From Areca catechu (taxonomy: Eukaryota > Streptophyta > Magnoliopsida > Arecales > Arecaceae), in the NCBI GenBank assembly GCA_021397845.1, contig CM038050.1, positions 12,528,471 through 12,592,470 on the forward strand: a DNA stretch of 64,000 bases, read 5' to 3'. The notes beneath the pieces are model-generated. The model had not been told where the DNA came from and did no database searches. It saw nothing but the letters and a program-made list of their open reading frames with translations. A program made the position numbers and the translations under genes. This document shows positions 22,376 to 34,600 of the stretch, piece by piece (the stretch's first letter is position 1; the number at the start of each line of letters is the position of its first letter).

Positions 22376-22561
22376 AAGCTTTCTACTAGCGTACATGATG
22401 AAAACACCAAAATTTTAACTAAAACTAGACTCTTAAGACTAACTAATGATAAAACTAAAGACTCCTTGTTCAAACAAAATAAACAAACCAAGAGACCAAA
22501 CAAAGATAAACTCTGAGACTCAATCGCACGTAGATGAAGAGCTGGTGTTGGACATTCAATA
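22266..22561 (-). repeat. 3' LTR of the Copia element, with expanded (TA)n
   Basis: A 296-bp LTR. On the minus strand it starts TATTGAATGTCC and ends GCTCAACA. A (TA)n microsatellite at about 22300-22373 accounts for nearly the whole length difference from the 242-bp 5' LTR. The pol stop codon lies in the first six bases of this LTR. Confidence 0.92.
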
Positions 22562-25500
22562 CTCCCCCTCAATGCCAGCACTTAATCTTTTTACTACACC
22601 GAGCTGACGACAATGATCTTCAACTTTGTTGCCGCACAAGCTCTTGGTAAATAGATCTGCAGCTTGGTCTTTCGTTCGAACATATTTCAGCTCAACCTCC
22701 CCCTGCAGCACTTTTTCTCGTATGAAGTGATAATGAACCTCCACATGCTTTGTCCTAGCATGAAAAACTGGATTTTCTGCCAGCTTTATTGTAGACAGAT
22801 TGTCACATTGTAAGAGAACTCCACCCTCTTCCAACTGAAACATATCTTCCAGCAATTGCCTTAGCCAGGCAATTTCTTGAGATGCCATTGCAGCAGCTCG
22901 GTATTTAGCTTCTGTAGTTGACAAAGAGACAGTGGGCTGTCTTTTACTGTACCATGAAACTGCTCCAGATCCAAGCTTAAATACATACCCAGTAGTCGAC
23001 CGCCGAGTATCAAGATCACCTGCGTAGTCAGCGTCACAATAACCTTCCAATTTGCAGCTGCTGTTCTTTGTGTACATGATGCCATGACCGAGCGTCCCTT
23101 ACACGTACCTCAAGATTCGCTGAGCTGCTTCCAGATGAAGGTTCGTTGGGTTGTACATGAATCGACTCATCACCCCAACAACAAACGAAATATCCAGCCT
23201 AGTAACACTGAGGTAAATAAGACTGCCCATCAGTTGCCGATACATAGTGATATCTGTCAGACTTTTGCCTTCCTGAAAGCAGATTTTCGCATTAGGTTCC
23301 ATTGGTGTTGTGCTCGGTTTGCAATTAAACATCCCAAATCTCTTCAACAAATCCTCGGAGTACTTCCACTGATGTAGAAACAGCCCTTCATCAGAGTGAT
23401 CAACTTCTAAACCCAAGAAACGCTTCAGCCGTCCGAGTTCTTTCATCTGAAAATGGATTGACAAGTTTTCCTTGGTTCGAATAATCTCCTCCTCAAAATC
23501 TCCGGTGATAATTAGATCATCCACATACAATAATACGGCAGCTATTTTTCCTTCACTAGCTTTGACAAACAGGCTTGAGTCTGCAGAAGTTACCTGGTAT
23601 CCAGAGTGAATAAGAAATTCAGCAATCTTCCCATACCAAGCTCTCGGCGTCTGCTTTAAACCATAGAGTGCCTTCTGGAGTTTGCACACATATTCAGGGT
23701 GCTCAGAACTCTGAAATCCCAGCGGTTGTTCCATGTAAATTTCCCGGTCTAGCTCTCCATGTAAGAAAGCATTCCTTACATCCATTTGCTATAAATTCCA
23801 CCCTCTGCTTGCTGCCAAAGCCAGGAGAACTCTCACTGTTGTGAGCTTTGCAACAGGACTAAAGGTCTCATCATAGTCTAACCCGTACTGTTGGGAGAAC
23901 CCTCCAACTACAAGACGAGCTTTGTATCTCTCAATTGATCCATCAGCACGGTGCTTGATTTTGTATACCCACTTGCATGAGATGGGCAACACATCCTTTG
24001 GCTTGGCCATCAGCTCCCAGGTCTGATTTCGGTTAAGTGCAGCAATCTCTTCCTTCATTGCGTTGAACCATTCTGAGTGCTGTGAAGCCTCTTCAAATGT
24101 CTCTGGTTCCCTTGTATCTAGATCCTCTACTATTGCAGCATTAGCATATTTAGGATTTGTTTTTCTAATCCTGGTTGATCTTCTAAGTGCAGCCGGCATA
24201 TTTTGCTGTAACGGCTCGTCCTCCTCTTCTACTCTCTGATAAACACCTGTCTGCCACGGGTGCTGAACAGCTCTTTCCTTGCCATTATCGCTGCTTTCTG
24301 CAACTTCAAATTGCTGTGAACTGAGCTGAACATGTAAGGATTCTAGATCTTCTTTGAAGACATCCGAACTTGGCAGTTCCTTCTTGTCCGACGACCACCA
24401 TGAAGATGCCTCATCAAATACCACGTTTCGCGATGTGTAGCATCTTCCTGTAACTGGATCACAACACTGCCACCCTTTTCTTTGACTATCATAACTTACA
24501 AAAATACATCTGACATCCTTCTTCTCCATTTTGCTGCGTAGATGGTCAGGTACAAACACATAGCACACAGATCCAAAAATGCGAAAATGTCTAACTGCAG
24601 GTTTTGAATTCCAAAATTTTTCAAAGGGTGAAAGAAAGGATAACATTTTTTGAGGCAACCGGTTGATCACAAAGATTGCTGTCTTCATTGCTTCAGCCCA
24701 AAACCGACTCGGTACATTCTTCGCATGAAGCAAGCTCCGACAAATTTCAGCTAGATGCCTGTTCTTCCTTTCTGACATGCCGTTTTGTTGTGGAGTATTG
24801 GCGCAAGTGAACTGATGGCGAATTCTGCACTTCTGAAGAAAATCCAGGAACTCCTTTGAGGTGTACTCTCCCCCGTTATCTGTCCATAAATAGTGGACAG
24901 TTCTTCCTGTTTCCGCTTCTACAATTTTCTTGAACTCCCAAAATTTTGAGAAGGTTTCAGACTTCTCCTTCATGCAATAAATCCAAACATACCTCGAGAA
25001 GTCATCAATAAAGGTAACCAGGTATTTCATTCCATTGATGGAAGCCTACTTGACTGGTTCAAACACATCCAAATGAATCAGTTGTAGGTGCTCCTTTGCT
25101 TGAAAATTGGACACCTCATAAGGCAGCTGATGTGCTTTCCCATATTGGCATCCTGCACAAATCGTATCAGTCCTTACTTCAAGCTGTGGAAGGTCCCTCA
25201 GCATTGCCTTCTTCATCATCACATCGAGCTTGGAGTAGCTGACATGTCCTAGCCGCATATGCCATAGATCAGCTGTTTCATTTTTCCGGGTTTTGTCTAC
25301 ATAGGCGATTTGGGCAGACATCACATAAACTGAATCTAGTTTCCGCCCCTTCATCACTGGTTCTTGGACAATCTGAAGATCCCGATACACCTTGACATCT
25401 TGTGGGCCAAACACAACAACATGGCCAGAAGATGTCAACTGTGCCACAGAGAGGAGATTCTTCTTCATCCCTGGAACATGATAGACATTATGGAGCGGCA

Positions 25501-25612
25501 CCTCACTGTTATTGCAAGGAAGAGCAACTGTTGTATTGCCAGTGTGAGCAATCGGCAGCTTTGAATTATTTGCTGTCACCACCACCCGGCTTCCCTTATA
25601 TTCAGACATATT
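22556..25612 (-). pseudogene. pol: Copia pol: pre-integrase, integrase, RT, RNase H with in-frame stops
   Basis: A single minus-strand frame that would continue from gag-protease. In order it shows the H-H-C-C zinc-binding region (WHMRLGH ... CAGCQYGK), the integrase core (HLDV, WTDNGGEY, then NGMSERKN), an RT beginning near KWVYKIK with the catalytic YVDD box (LLYVDDLIITG), and RNase H with CDADYAGD and STTEAKY. Stops interrupt it at 25046-25048, 23789-23791 and 23099-23101 without shifting the frame. At least two of these are TAG at positions where CAG is plausible. The reading frame ends in TGA at 22556-22558, inside the 3' LTR. Function, if intact, would be cDNA synthesis and integration in a cytoplasmic virus-like particle. 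Confidence 0.92.
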
Positions 25613-26628
25613 CTACAGCTTCTCCTTGTCACCAGTCATGTGATTTGAACACCCTGAATCAACAATCCAGTCATTTTCATAATCAACTTTGGTGACAGTT
25701 GTTATCGTGAAGGCTTGTTCAACCTTGGCTGTAGCGAAAAGTGCCTCAGTATCCCATTCATCCTCGATTTTTGAGGTTGCAACATTGCTTTCTACCTCCT
25801 TCTTCTTGAACCAGCAATCCTTTGCCATATGACCCTTCTTCTTGCAATTGTAGCATTTTTCTTCAAACCTTTTACCATTGCCAGAGTTCCTTGATCTGCT
25901 CCTGCACGAGAGTTCCCTTCGTCCTGATGATTTTCCACCTCATCATCCTTCTTTTTAGATCCTTTAGCAACATGCTGCTTAGAGTTCTTCTTGCCTCTAT
26001 TGGCATAGAGTGCATCTTCTTCATCTTTTAACGAGACTCCTCCCATCTGCTTGGTTAAGGCTTCTTGGCCGACTAACAGATTTTCAAACTCCACAAGCGA
26101 TGGCTGATTTTGCCATCCCTGTATAGCAGCAACAAAGCTCCTAAATTCAGGCTTCAAACCGTGGATGATGATTCGCTTCATCCTGGTATCGCCGATTGGA
26201 GCTTCTGGATCCAACTCGAAAATCTCTCGACACAAGGATTTTACCTTGTGGAAATACTGGACGATCGTCTGATCTCGCTGCGCCACCGACAGTAGTTCGC
26301 TCTCCAGAAGTTGAAGCCTGGTATCATTCTTCTTGGAGAACAATGCAGCAAGAGTATTCCATGCTTCGTTGGGGATCTTCAACTCACGGATATGGTCCAG
26401 CACGTCTTCTTCGACCGCCGTCTTCAGGACAAACATCGCCTTGCCCACCTTGATCTTCCACTTCCGCAGTGTCCCATTCATGTCTTCATCAGATTGCCGT
26501 GTTTCGTTGCCGTTTACAACCTTCCACAAATCCTGTCCTTGCATATACGAAATCATGCATGTTGACCAGGAGTTGTAGTTTTGATTGTTGAGCTTCTTGA
26601 TGCTACTAACAACGTGAAGATCACCCAT
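25613..26628 (-). pseudogene. gag: Copia gag and protease with one frameshift and one stop
   Basis: Starts MGDLHVVSSIKKL at 26628. The gag core is conserved for Copia: NYNSWSTCM near residue 20, QGQDLWKVVNG near 30, and LLSVAQRDQTIVQYFHKVK near 110-130. Near 25880-25900 a 1-nt indel shifts the frame. The nucleocapsid zinc knuckle CYNCKKKGHMAKDC and the protease active site WIVDSGCSNHMTG follow in the next frame. A TAG stop at 25613-25615 separates protease from the pre-integrase region in the same frame. The leader between PBS and gag ATG (about 26629-27225) is non-coding. Confidence 0.9.
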
Positions 26629-27240
26629 GATCGCTGGTCATGGAGCTCCCTTGAACCTGGCACGTGTGAGACAATGATCACACAAGGAAACAATGATCAC
26701 GTGGAGAACAATTTCAAAGAACTGCTCTCCACTTCACACGGTCAGTATTCAAGACTAACCAAAAAACACAGTGAACTCTCTATTTCTTCCTCTCTCGCTC
26801 GCACCCTGCTTCTCCACCGCTCGGCCGCAAGCCCCTGTTTCTCTCTCTTTGGTGGAGAATCACGAGACTAAGGACCAGAGTTTATTGAACTGCAGCAAGG
26901 ATAGAAGTCCGTTTGGTTGGAGAGCCTCTGTGAGCGAAGCGAACGGAAGGGAACAGTGGGCAATGCTTTCACGCAGACTCTCCGGGAGCTCTTCCTCTCT
27001 TAAAACCTAAGAGCACTGCCTCTTTCTTTCTCTCGATGTTTCCTTTTTTTTTTTTTGAAACAAACCGCACGGATCAAACGACGGCGTGCTCCTTCTTCTG
27101 ACGCTGTCGCACACCCTTTGAGAGCTTCACGATGCTGAGAAATCCCGTGATGGGTCCCATGAAGACCAGGAAGATCGGTGGTGTTCGGTGGCGATCCTGG
27201 GACAAAGGAGACGGGAAGGGTAAGGCTCTGATACCAAGTT

Positions 27241-27482
27241 GGTTGAGCAAAAAACAACCACATGGTGATGCATTTTATATATATATATATATATCAAAGC
27301 CTTCTACTGGCGTACATGATGAAAACACTAAAACTTTAACTAAAACTGGACTCTTGAGACTAACTAATGATAAAATTAAAGACTCCTTGTTCAAACAAAA
27401 TAAACAAACCAAGAGACCAAACAAAGATAAACTCTGAGACTCAATCGCACGTAGATGAAGAGCTGGTGTTGGACATTCAATA
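27241..27482 (-). repeat. 5' LTR of the Copia element
   Basis: A 242-bp LTR nearly identical to the 3' LTR apart from a short (TA)n (about 27275-27294). It is followed on the minus strand by the initiator-tRNA-Met-type PBS, TTGGTATCAGAGCC (about 27224-27238). Confidence 0.92.
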
Positions 27483-27487
27483 GAACA

Positions 27488-29090
27488 TCCTTAAATCTAT
27501 GTATTTCAATCATTAAAAGGAAGGGCTATTTAAAACTTCCTTGTAATTTCTTTCCAAGCTCTTGCTCAAATAAATAGCTTTATATTTAGTTAAGCAAATA
27601 GCTAGCAGCCTAGCAGCCATCATCCATTTATCCAATATACCATGACTCAAGTAGCAAGTAAACATAAGAAAAAGCATTATTAGAACTGTTCATCAAATCT
27701 CTTCAGTCTTCGTAACTTAATAACATACAGGTTCCAAGGGTACTGCCACTTTGAGTTAAGCTTTCATAAAAATTCCTTCCTTCAAACTTCCATCAACATT
27801 TGGTCCCTCCGCATGCTCCATCATCATGGACGTATAGTCAACTCCAATCCAAGTTCAGTCCATTACCAGCTCATTGTGAGGTTACCAGATCCAACACCCC
27901 CTTCTATATAAAGATTATGGATCTGATTTTGAATCAAAATCAGATCCATTGATAGGCCTAGCCACAATGAGACAAACACCTAGAATGTGCTACCTCCACT
28001 CTGTCCAACATGCTTCTAATGTTTCTTCAACAGGTTCTGAAAATTCATTAACATCTTCATTGGAGCCTGCAAGAAGCAACCCATCTAATTAGCAGCCACC
28101 CCCAATATCAGTCAGAAATAGATCGTGCCAGGTAGTAAAAGCTCCTAAACAAAGGATCATATACCTTCAACCTCTATTGTTTCTCGCTCTCTATTATTAA
28201 TTTTTCTCCTGTCTGCAATCGATCAATTCACAAGTATCTCTTCGTTCTTACCCCGAGAGATTAAAAAGAGTGCATAAAAGCAAATTCTACCGTCATAGTT
28301 TCTCCCTATTTACAACAATACAACTTTGGACTTACATGTGCATCTTTAGAAGCACCTTATAGATGTTCGTTCCGTAAAATTTCCAGTTTCTGATCGTGAT
28401 ATGAACTCATGCACACTCCTATCCTCTAAACTAGTCCTTCCTCCCCTTGACAAAAAAAAAGTGTCAAGCAAAGCTCAGGTAAATTTGTACCATACCATAC
28501 CACTGACCTGCAGGCATGCGTGCCAGTTCTGGCACTGCAGACCTTGGTACATATCATAGTGTAATCAAATGTTAAATATTCAGGTCTGGTTTAACGCATT
28601 GGTTGATCGGCTGGGCTGATACAAGTTTTCCCTGAAAAGTGTCTCCATTCAAGCCAAAATTGATAAAATACTTTAAAAAATCCCAAAATATTGTAAAGTA
28701 CAAGTGCTCTTTTGATTGCGTAACAAACACATGCGACTATACGAGTGCCTCACACAAAGAAATATGCTTAAAATTTCAAAAAGAAAAATTACATCGCTTT
28801 GGCTTTGAATTTACATTGTTAAAACTTCACTAATATTAACCTGCAGGGAAATAAAAAGAAAATCATATTTAAGCTTCTTAGGTAATTGAAATTCATTTTT
28901 AAGCTAACTGAACCAAATAATTTGTAACATATCAGTGTCACACATATAGTGAGCAACATTCATGCAAAATAATTAAAATCACTCTATCTATTTTCACATA
29001 TATAACATATTCATACGAGTAAAGTAGATCACCAAGGTGTAACAGTTTTTCTTAATATGGTCCTTAAAAAAAAAAAAAAATCTATTTTGC
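27488..29090. other. Anonymous intergenic DNA
   Basis: No gene supported. It contains a palindromic TACCATACC / GGTACATA stretch near 28488-28555, resembling the edges of the Rab intron-1 insertion, and two short A runs. The open frames here are under 70 codons and match nothing recognised. Confidence 0.45.
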
Positions 29091-29099
29091 ATTCAAGAC

Positions 29100-29810
29100 C
29101 CTAACCTTTTCTGATATCATAAATTAATCCTTTTGCAATTTAGTCCTTGTAAATTTATATTACATATCAGTCCAAAGGATCATTTTGCATTTGTCCTTTT
29201 GCAATTTAGTACTTATAAAATTTATATTTACATATTGGTCCAAAGGGCCATTTTGCATTTAGGCCCCTGGACTTTCTGATATTATAAATTGGTCCTTTTA
29301 CAATTTAGTCCCTATAAATTTATATTTACATATTGGTCCAAAGGGTCATTTTGCATTTAGGCCCCTGGACTTTTTGATATTATAAATTGGTCCTTTTGCA
29401 ATTTAGTCCCTGTAAAATTCATATTTACATATTGGTCCAAAGGGTAATTTTGCATTTGGGCCCCTGGACTTTCTGATATTATAAATTGATCCTTTTGCAA
29501 TTTAGTCCCTATAAAATTTATATTTACATATTGGTCCAAAGGGTCATTTTGCATTTGACTTTCTGATATTATAAATTGATCCTTTTGCAATTTAGTCCCT
29601 GTAAAATTTATATTTACATATTGGTCCAAAGGATCATTTTGCATTTGGGCCCCTAGACTTTTTGATATTATGAATTTGCAATTTAGTCCATGTAAATTTA
29701 TATTTACATATTGGTCCAAAGGGTCATTTTGCATTTGGGCCCCTGGACTTCCGATATTATAAATTGATCCTTTTGCAATTTAGATCTTGAAAAATTTTAT
29801 ATTGGTCAAA
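29100..29810. repeat. ~98-bp tandem array
   Basis: About seven copies of a unit containing GGTCCAAAGGGTCATTTTGC, GGCCCCTGGACTTTCTGATA, ATAAATTG(A/G)TCCTTTTGC and CAATTTAGTCCCT. GGTCC starts near 29237, 29335, 29434, 29533, 29623 and 29713, giving spacings of 98, 99, 99, 90 and 90 bp. The minus-strand open frame at 29357-29734 simply follows the repeat. Confidence 0.88.
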
Positions 29811-30405
29811 AAAAAGTTGGAGGGGCATGCATGGATCTTTATGATTATTTTTGCCTATGATGTATATTTTAATTGGAATGCAATGGTATTTGTAAAATAG
29901 ATTAGTGGGTACATATTGATTAGTATCCCATTTGTAACTGACATATATGTGCTTTGATAGTATCCTTTATTTTTGGCCTGGATATCTATTTTCTATATGA
30001 AAATTTATGGGTTCGCATAAATATTTTTCACCAAAGTGGTTTGTTTATGCCAATCCATTGAATTGTTCATCATGTGAGGGATATTTTCTGGTTATGGCAT
30101 ACAAGCGCCGGTCCAAAGGGGGTTGTTATGTGTTTTAACTCGAAAATGTAGCATAGAGCATTATGTTGCTAAAGTACTCTAGCTTTCAGGGACCTGTCTG
30201 TCCAAAGAAAATAGGTTCATGAATGCTAGAATATTTTGATTAGCTTGTGACTTCATGTAAAGAGCACTTATATATATTGCATATTCTGTCCAAAGAGAAA
30301 TATATGATATTATATTTGCGCTTTTATTTGTTATTGTGATATGATATTGTTTATAGTATGTTCGTTAATTAATGTTTTGTTTTCCTTATTTTTGATTGTA
30401 CAATT
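29811..30405 (+). other. Probable leader or LTR remnant of the degraded Copia element
   Basis: AT-rich sequence directly upstream of a Copia gag. It repeats the words GGTCCAAAGG and GTCCAAAGA seen in the 98-bp array (30108, 30289). This suggests the array and leader belong to the same element. No LTR boundary or PBS could be set. Confidence 0.35.
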
Positions 30406-32486
30406 ACTTTTGGTGTGAACAATAACAATGTCGTTGTTGAGGTACTTACCGGGTCAAACTATAATAAGTGGAGGCAAGACCTAGAGTTTGCTTTTGAAAT
30501 TGCTGACATTGATCTTGCATTATGTAAGGCCAGACCCGATGATTTGAATGATCAAAGCATTCTTGAACAAAAGGACCACCTTGCCAAATGGGAGAAGTCG
30601 AATACACTTAGTTTGATTGCTATTAAGAGATCAATTTTGAAGCATCTTCTAAGTGGTTTATCTAAGTCTGATAATACAAAAGAGCTGCTAGATGTTATTG
30701 AATGGAGGTATATTGTATCTAATAATGTTGAGATCGGATCTGGGATTAAGGAATTGATAACGATGATATACAATAATGTTGGGGGGTGTCAGAGAGTACA
30801 TTCTAAAGATGGTTCATCTCCAATCCAAGCTCAAGGATCCGAAGATTGATCTACCGGATTCCTTTCTGGTGTCACATGCCTTGAATTCTTTGTCTGTGAA
30901 ATTTTCTTATATCAAGACTGCCTACAATACTTTTAACGAAATGTAGAGTGTTAATGAACTGATCACCAAATATGTTACTGAAGAAGAAAAGATCAAAAAA
31001 GAAAAGAATGACAGTGCCCTTCTTACTCTTCAATCTCAACATCAATCTAGCAAGCGTTTTATGAATAAGAAGAAGAAAAAGTCTATTGCTCCTAAACAAT
31101 CTCAGGATTTCAAGAGGGATGGAAGAAGTCACGATTAGAATCATTTTGTAAGAGGTCCCAAAGCTGCCATTAAGAAGAAGATCAAGTGCTTCCACTTTAA
31201 GAAGAAAGGGCATATAAGAAGTCGGTGCTTTAAATTCAAGTCCTGATTAGAAAAGAAGGAAAAACAGAGAGGTAAGCCCCTTGGTTTAGTCTGTTGTAAG
31301 TCTAATATGGTCAATATTTTTATTAATTCTTGGTGGATAGATAGTGGTGCTTCGACTCATGTTGTTATTTCTCTATAGAGGCTAATAAACAAAGGAAGCC
31401 GAGCCTGAATGAAAGCAAGTTGAAGGTTAGAAATGATTTCGAAGTTGAAGTAGAGTGTGTAGGATTGTCAACTTGTCCTTAGACTCTAGTTTTGTAATTA
31501 CTTTAAAAAATACTTTTTATATACCTTCCTTTAAAAGAAATTTGATCTCTATTTCATCTTTAGATAGGCTTGGTTATAGATTTATATTTAGTAATAAAAG
31601 AATTGATTTGATATTCAATTCAAAAATTGTTGGTTATGGTGTTTTGGTTGATAGTTTATATAGATTTTCTTTGGCTACTGGTTATTCTAATGCTTCTTTA
31701 AGTGTTGAAAGTGTTGTTGCCAAACGTTCTAGGACTAATGATAAATCCTTTATGTTATGGCATAAATGCCTCGGACATATTTCAAAGAAAATAATAACCA
31801 GATTAATTAATGATGATATCCACCTGCATTGGATCTTGGAGACATGGAAACTTGCATTGACTGTATTAACAGAAAATTAACCAAGACCAAAAAGAAAGGG
31901 GCAATTCATAGTTTAAACCATTTGGAAATCATTCACACTGACATTAGTGGATCTCATTCTTCTACAATTTATGGTAATGGATATTTTATCACTTTTATTG
32001 ATGACTTTTCTCGATATGGCTATGCTTATTTAATTAAAAAAAATTTGATGCCCTTGAAAAATTTAAAATTTTTAAAATTGAAGTTGAGAGACAATTGGAA
32101 AAGGTCATCAAGATTATGAGATCTGATCGTGAAGGTGAGTACTATTACAAACATGATGTGGCTGGGCAGTAAATGGATTTGTTTGCCAAGTACTTACAGG
32201 ATTGTGGGATTATTTCTCAATATACCATGCCCTGGAAGTCTTGAGCAGAATGATATGGCCAAAAGGCAGAATTTCACTATTAAAGATATGATGAGGAGCA
32301 TGATGAGTAGGTCTAATATGCCAAAATCTTTATGAGATGAAGCTCGCAAGACTATTTTATATATTTTTAATAGAGTTCCTAGTAAACCTGTATTGAAGAT
32401 ACCTTTTGAACTCTGAATTGGAAGAAAACCTAGTTTGAATCATTTTCGGGTTTGGGGTTATCCTGCAAAAGTAAAATTATACAATT
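30406..32486 (+). pseudogene. Degraded Copia gag-pol (gag to integrase)
   Basis: Plus-strand Copia polyprotein in pieces. Gag is recognisable from NYNKWRQDLEFAF and KWEKSN (30450-30610). A 1-nt shift occurs near 30783, and a stop at about 30943 follows FNEM. The zinc knuckle is damaged (CFHFKKKGHIRSRC, second Cys replaced by Phe). The protease has WWIDSGASTHV near 31335. The pre-integrase region has LWHKCLGH near 31755. The integrase core begins near IIHTDISG (31935) with FITFIDDFSR (31990). The sequence ends near HFRVWGYPAK at about 32470, where an LTR of another family starts at 32487. RT and RNase H are absent. Confidence 0.85.
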
Positions 32487-33831
32487 TGTTGCCTAACGAG
32501 GCTACCCAAGAGGAAGGTGAATTAGATTTTGAAACTTTCTAAACTTAAGTATGTGCCAATTCAAACCAAGTACTTGTGTTTTGCCAAAGTATTTGTGTGC
32601 TTAAAAATAATATACAACAAAAAAAATAATAATATAAATGCAAGCAATTACAAACATAATAAATTTATTGTGGTTCGGTGTACTCCTTGGCACTTACATC
32701 CACTCTCCAAGCTTTCCTTGAGAATTTCACTATAGTCACCCTTAATTACAGCCAATTGTTTTTCGGGCTCACTAATCTAAACCCAACTTGTTTTCCCGGG
32801 ATCACAAGTCAAAACCCCTTGGTTTTCCGTGCTAACCAAAGATCCGTTGATTTTCCGAGCTAACCAAAAATCAAACTTGTTTTCACGGGCTCACAAGCCA
32901 AAATTTTTGTTGGTTTTGTCACTTAGGCTCACCAACAACCTTCTTGGTTTTTATTATATAGGCTAACAAAAAACTAGATAGTTTTCACAAGGCTCACCAA
33001 CAACCTAGATACTAGTTTCAATTCCATTGAAACTATTAAGCAATACAAGCACAAGAATGACAAAGAAAATATAAAAGCATTCTTATAAAAATTAGATATT
33101 TCGTTGAGGCACTTGATTGATGTTGTTGAGCTTGTCTCCATGTTGTTGTTGAAGCTTCAAAGGATGCTTGAAGATGAGGACTTGAAAGCTTCTTCTCACT
33201 TTTCAATCCTTGGAGGCTCAACTTTCAACATTTTGAATCCTTAAAGTATTTTCAATTGGATCTTCAAAGGATTCTTTTAATCAATCCATTTCTTCTTCTT
33301 TTCCTTGAGCTTGGTGGTGTTCAAATAGCCCTCCAAACCTTGATTGACCGTTTATGACTATTAGAGAAGAAAATCTAGCCATTTGAGTCAAGTTAAAGAA
33401 GTTCTGTGCTTCAGAAAAACTAACCATTACAGTCCAATTGTCAACACTTGATCTTCATGAGTCGACCCTTGAGTCGATACTTAATTTTCATGAGTCGATA
33501 CTTGTTAAAAAAAGTCTTCTGAAGCTTTCTAGAATGCACTGGTGACTCGACACTTCATCTAGTGAGTTGACACTTTAGTCCATGAGTTGACACTTGACCA
33601 AATCCTAAAATCTACTCATTCTGTCTTCTATTGGGTCTCAGGCCTTGAGTCAACATGTGAGTCGACACTTGGATCGACACTTGGATTTCATGAGTCGATA
33701 CTTGGCTGTACCAGTACTGAAACTTCTCTAAATTCAAATCTTGAGTACCTATAACTGATTAACATACTTAATGCATAATTAGTACTCAAATATACTTAAG
33801 TATTTTGTCATAATCAAAATTAGAGTCAACA
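32487..33831 (-). mobile_element. 3' LTR of LTR family 'A' (minus orientation)
   Basis: A 1345-bp LTR. On the minus strand it starts TGTTGACTCTAATTTTGAT, preceded by a purine-rich AAAAAAGAAAAGAT tract, and ends with GGCAACA. It inserts into the degraded Copia element. It carries clustered GAGTCGACACTTG-like words (33440-33720) and repeated GGGCTCAC(A/T)A words (32760-33000). The family recurs at 34161, 41469 and 45707. Confidence 0.75.
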
Positions 33832-34160
33832 ATCTTTTCTTTTTTGATAATAACAAAACCTTTAAGTATATAAACAACGTAAGCTCAAAAATGAATATAA
33901 CATGCTCCAAAAGATTAACAATAAGCATAGAGCAATGTAGCAATGAAAAATATTGAGCTCCCTCTCAAAATATGATCTAAAAAAAATTTTTCAAAAGCTC
34001 CCCCTCAACATATGATTTGTAAATACTTTTTAAGATTTTTTCAGAAATTTTAAACTTTCAAACTTGGGCTGCCATGATCTTTAACTCAAAATCGTTGGAT
34101 TTCTTCGCCGAGTACCAAGTTTTGATACCGCGGCATAGAGTACCGTGCTCTGATATCAAT
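33832..34160 (-). other. Very short internal region of family 'A' element with PBS
   Basis: Only about 330 bp separate the two LTR copies. On the minus strand the region starts with a PBS-like ATTGATATCAGAGC (34147-34160), a variant of the initiator-tRNA-Met site. It ends in the polypurine tract next to the 3' LTR. There is no coding sequence, so the element is either internally deleted or TRIM-like. Confidence 0.65.
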
Positions 34161-34600
34161 TGTTGCCCAGCGAGGCTATCCAAGAGGGGGGTGAATTGGA
34201 TTTTAAAACTTTCTAAACTTAAGTATGTGCCAATTCAAACCAAGTGCTTGTGTTTTGCTAAAGTATTTGTGTGCTTAAAAATAATATGCAGCGAAAATAA
34301 TAATAATGTAAATGCAAGCAATCACAAACATAATAAATTTATAGTGATTCGATGCATCCCTTGGTACCTTCATCCACTCCCCAAGCTTCCCTTGAAAATT
34401 TTACTATAATATCCTTGATTACAACTGATTAGTTTTCCGGGCTCACTAATCAAAACTCAACTTGTTTTCCCGGGATCACAAGTCAAAATCTCTTGGTTTT
34501 CCGGGCTAACCAAAAACCCAACTTGTTTTCACGGGCTCACAAGTCAAAACCCTTGTTGGTTTTGTCACTTAGGCTCACCAACAACCTTCTTGATTTTTTT
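34161..34600 (-). mobile_element. 5' LTR of family 'A', truncated
   Basis: Starts TGTTGCCCAGCGAGGC on the plus strand and parallels 32487-32930 closely, then breaks off near 34595 within a T run. The missing half of the LTR means no target duplication can be tested. Confidence 0.75.

Larger units (their letters stand above)
22266..27482 (-). mobile_element. Full-length Copia retrotransposon
   Basis: A 5217-bp element on the minus strand with two near-identical LTRs (22266-22561, 27241-27482). It has a 5-bp duplication GAACA (22261-22265, 27483-27487). A PBS reading TTGGTATCAGAGCC, complementary to initiator tRNA-Met, follows the 5' LTR. A TTGAGGGGGAG polypurine tract abuts the 3' LTR. The domain order gag, protease, integrase, RT, RNase H is that of Ty1/Copia. 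One gag frameshift and four in-frame stops make it non-autonomous now, although nearly all catalytic residues are still present. Confidence 0.95.

Noticed and set aside
29357..29734. 125-codon minus-strand frame with repeated QMQNDPLDQYVNIN-like segments
   Set aside because: It mirrors the 98-bp tandem array. Frames are kept only because some units are multiples of three.
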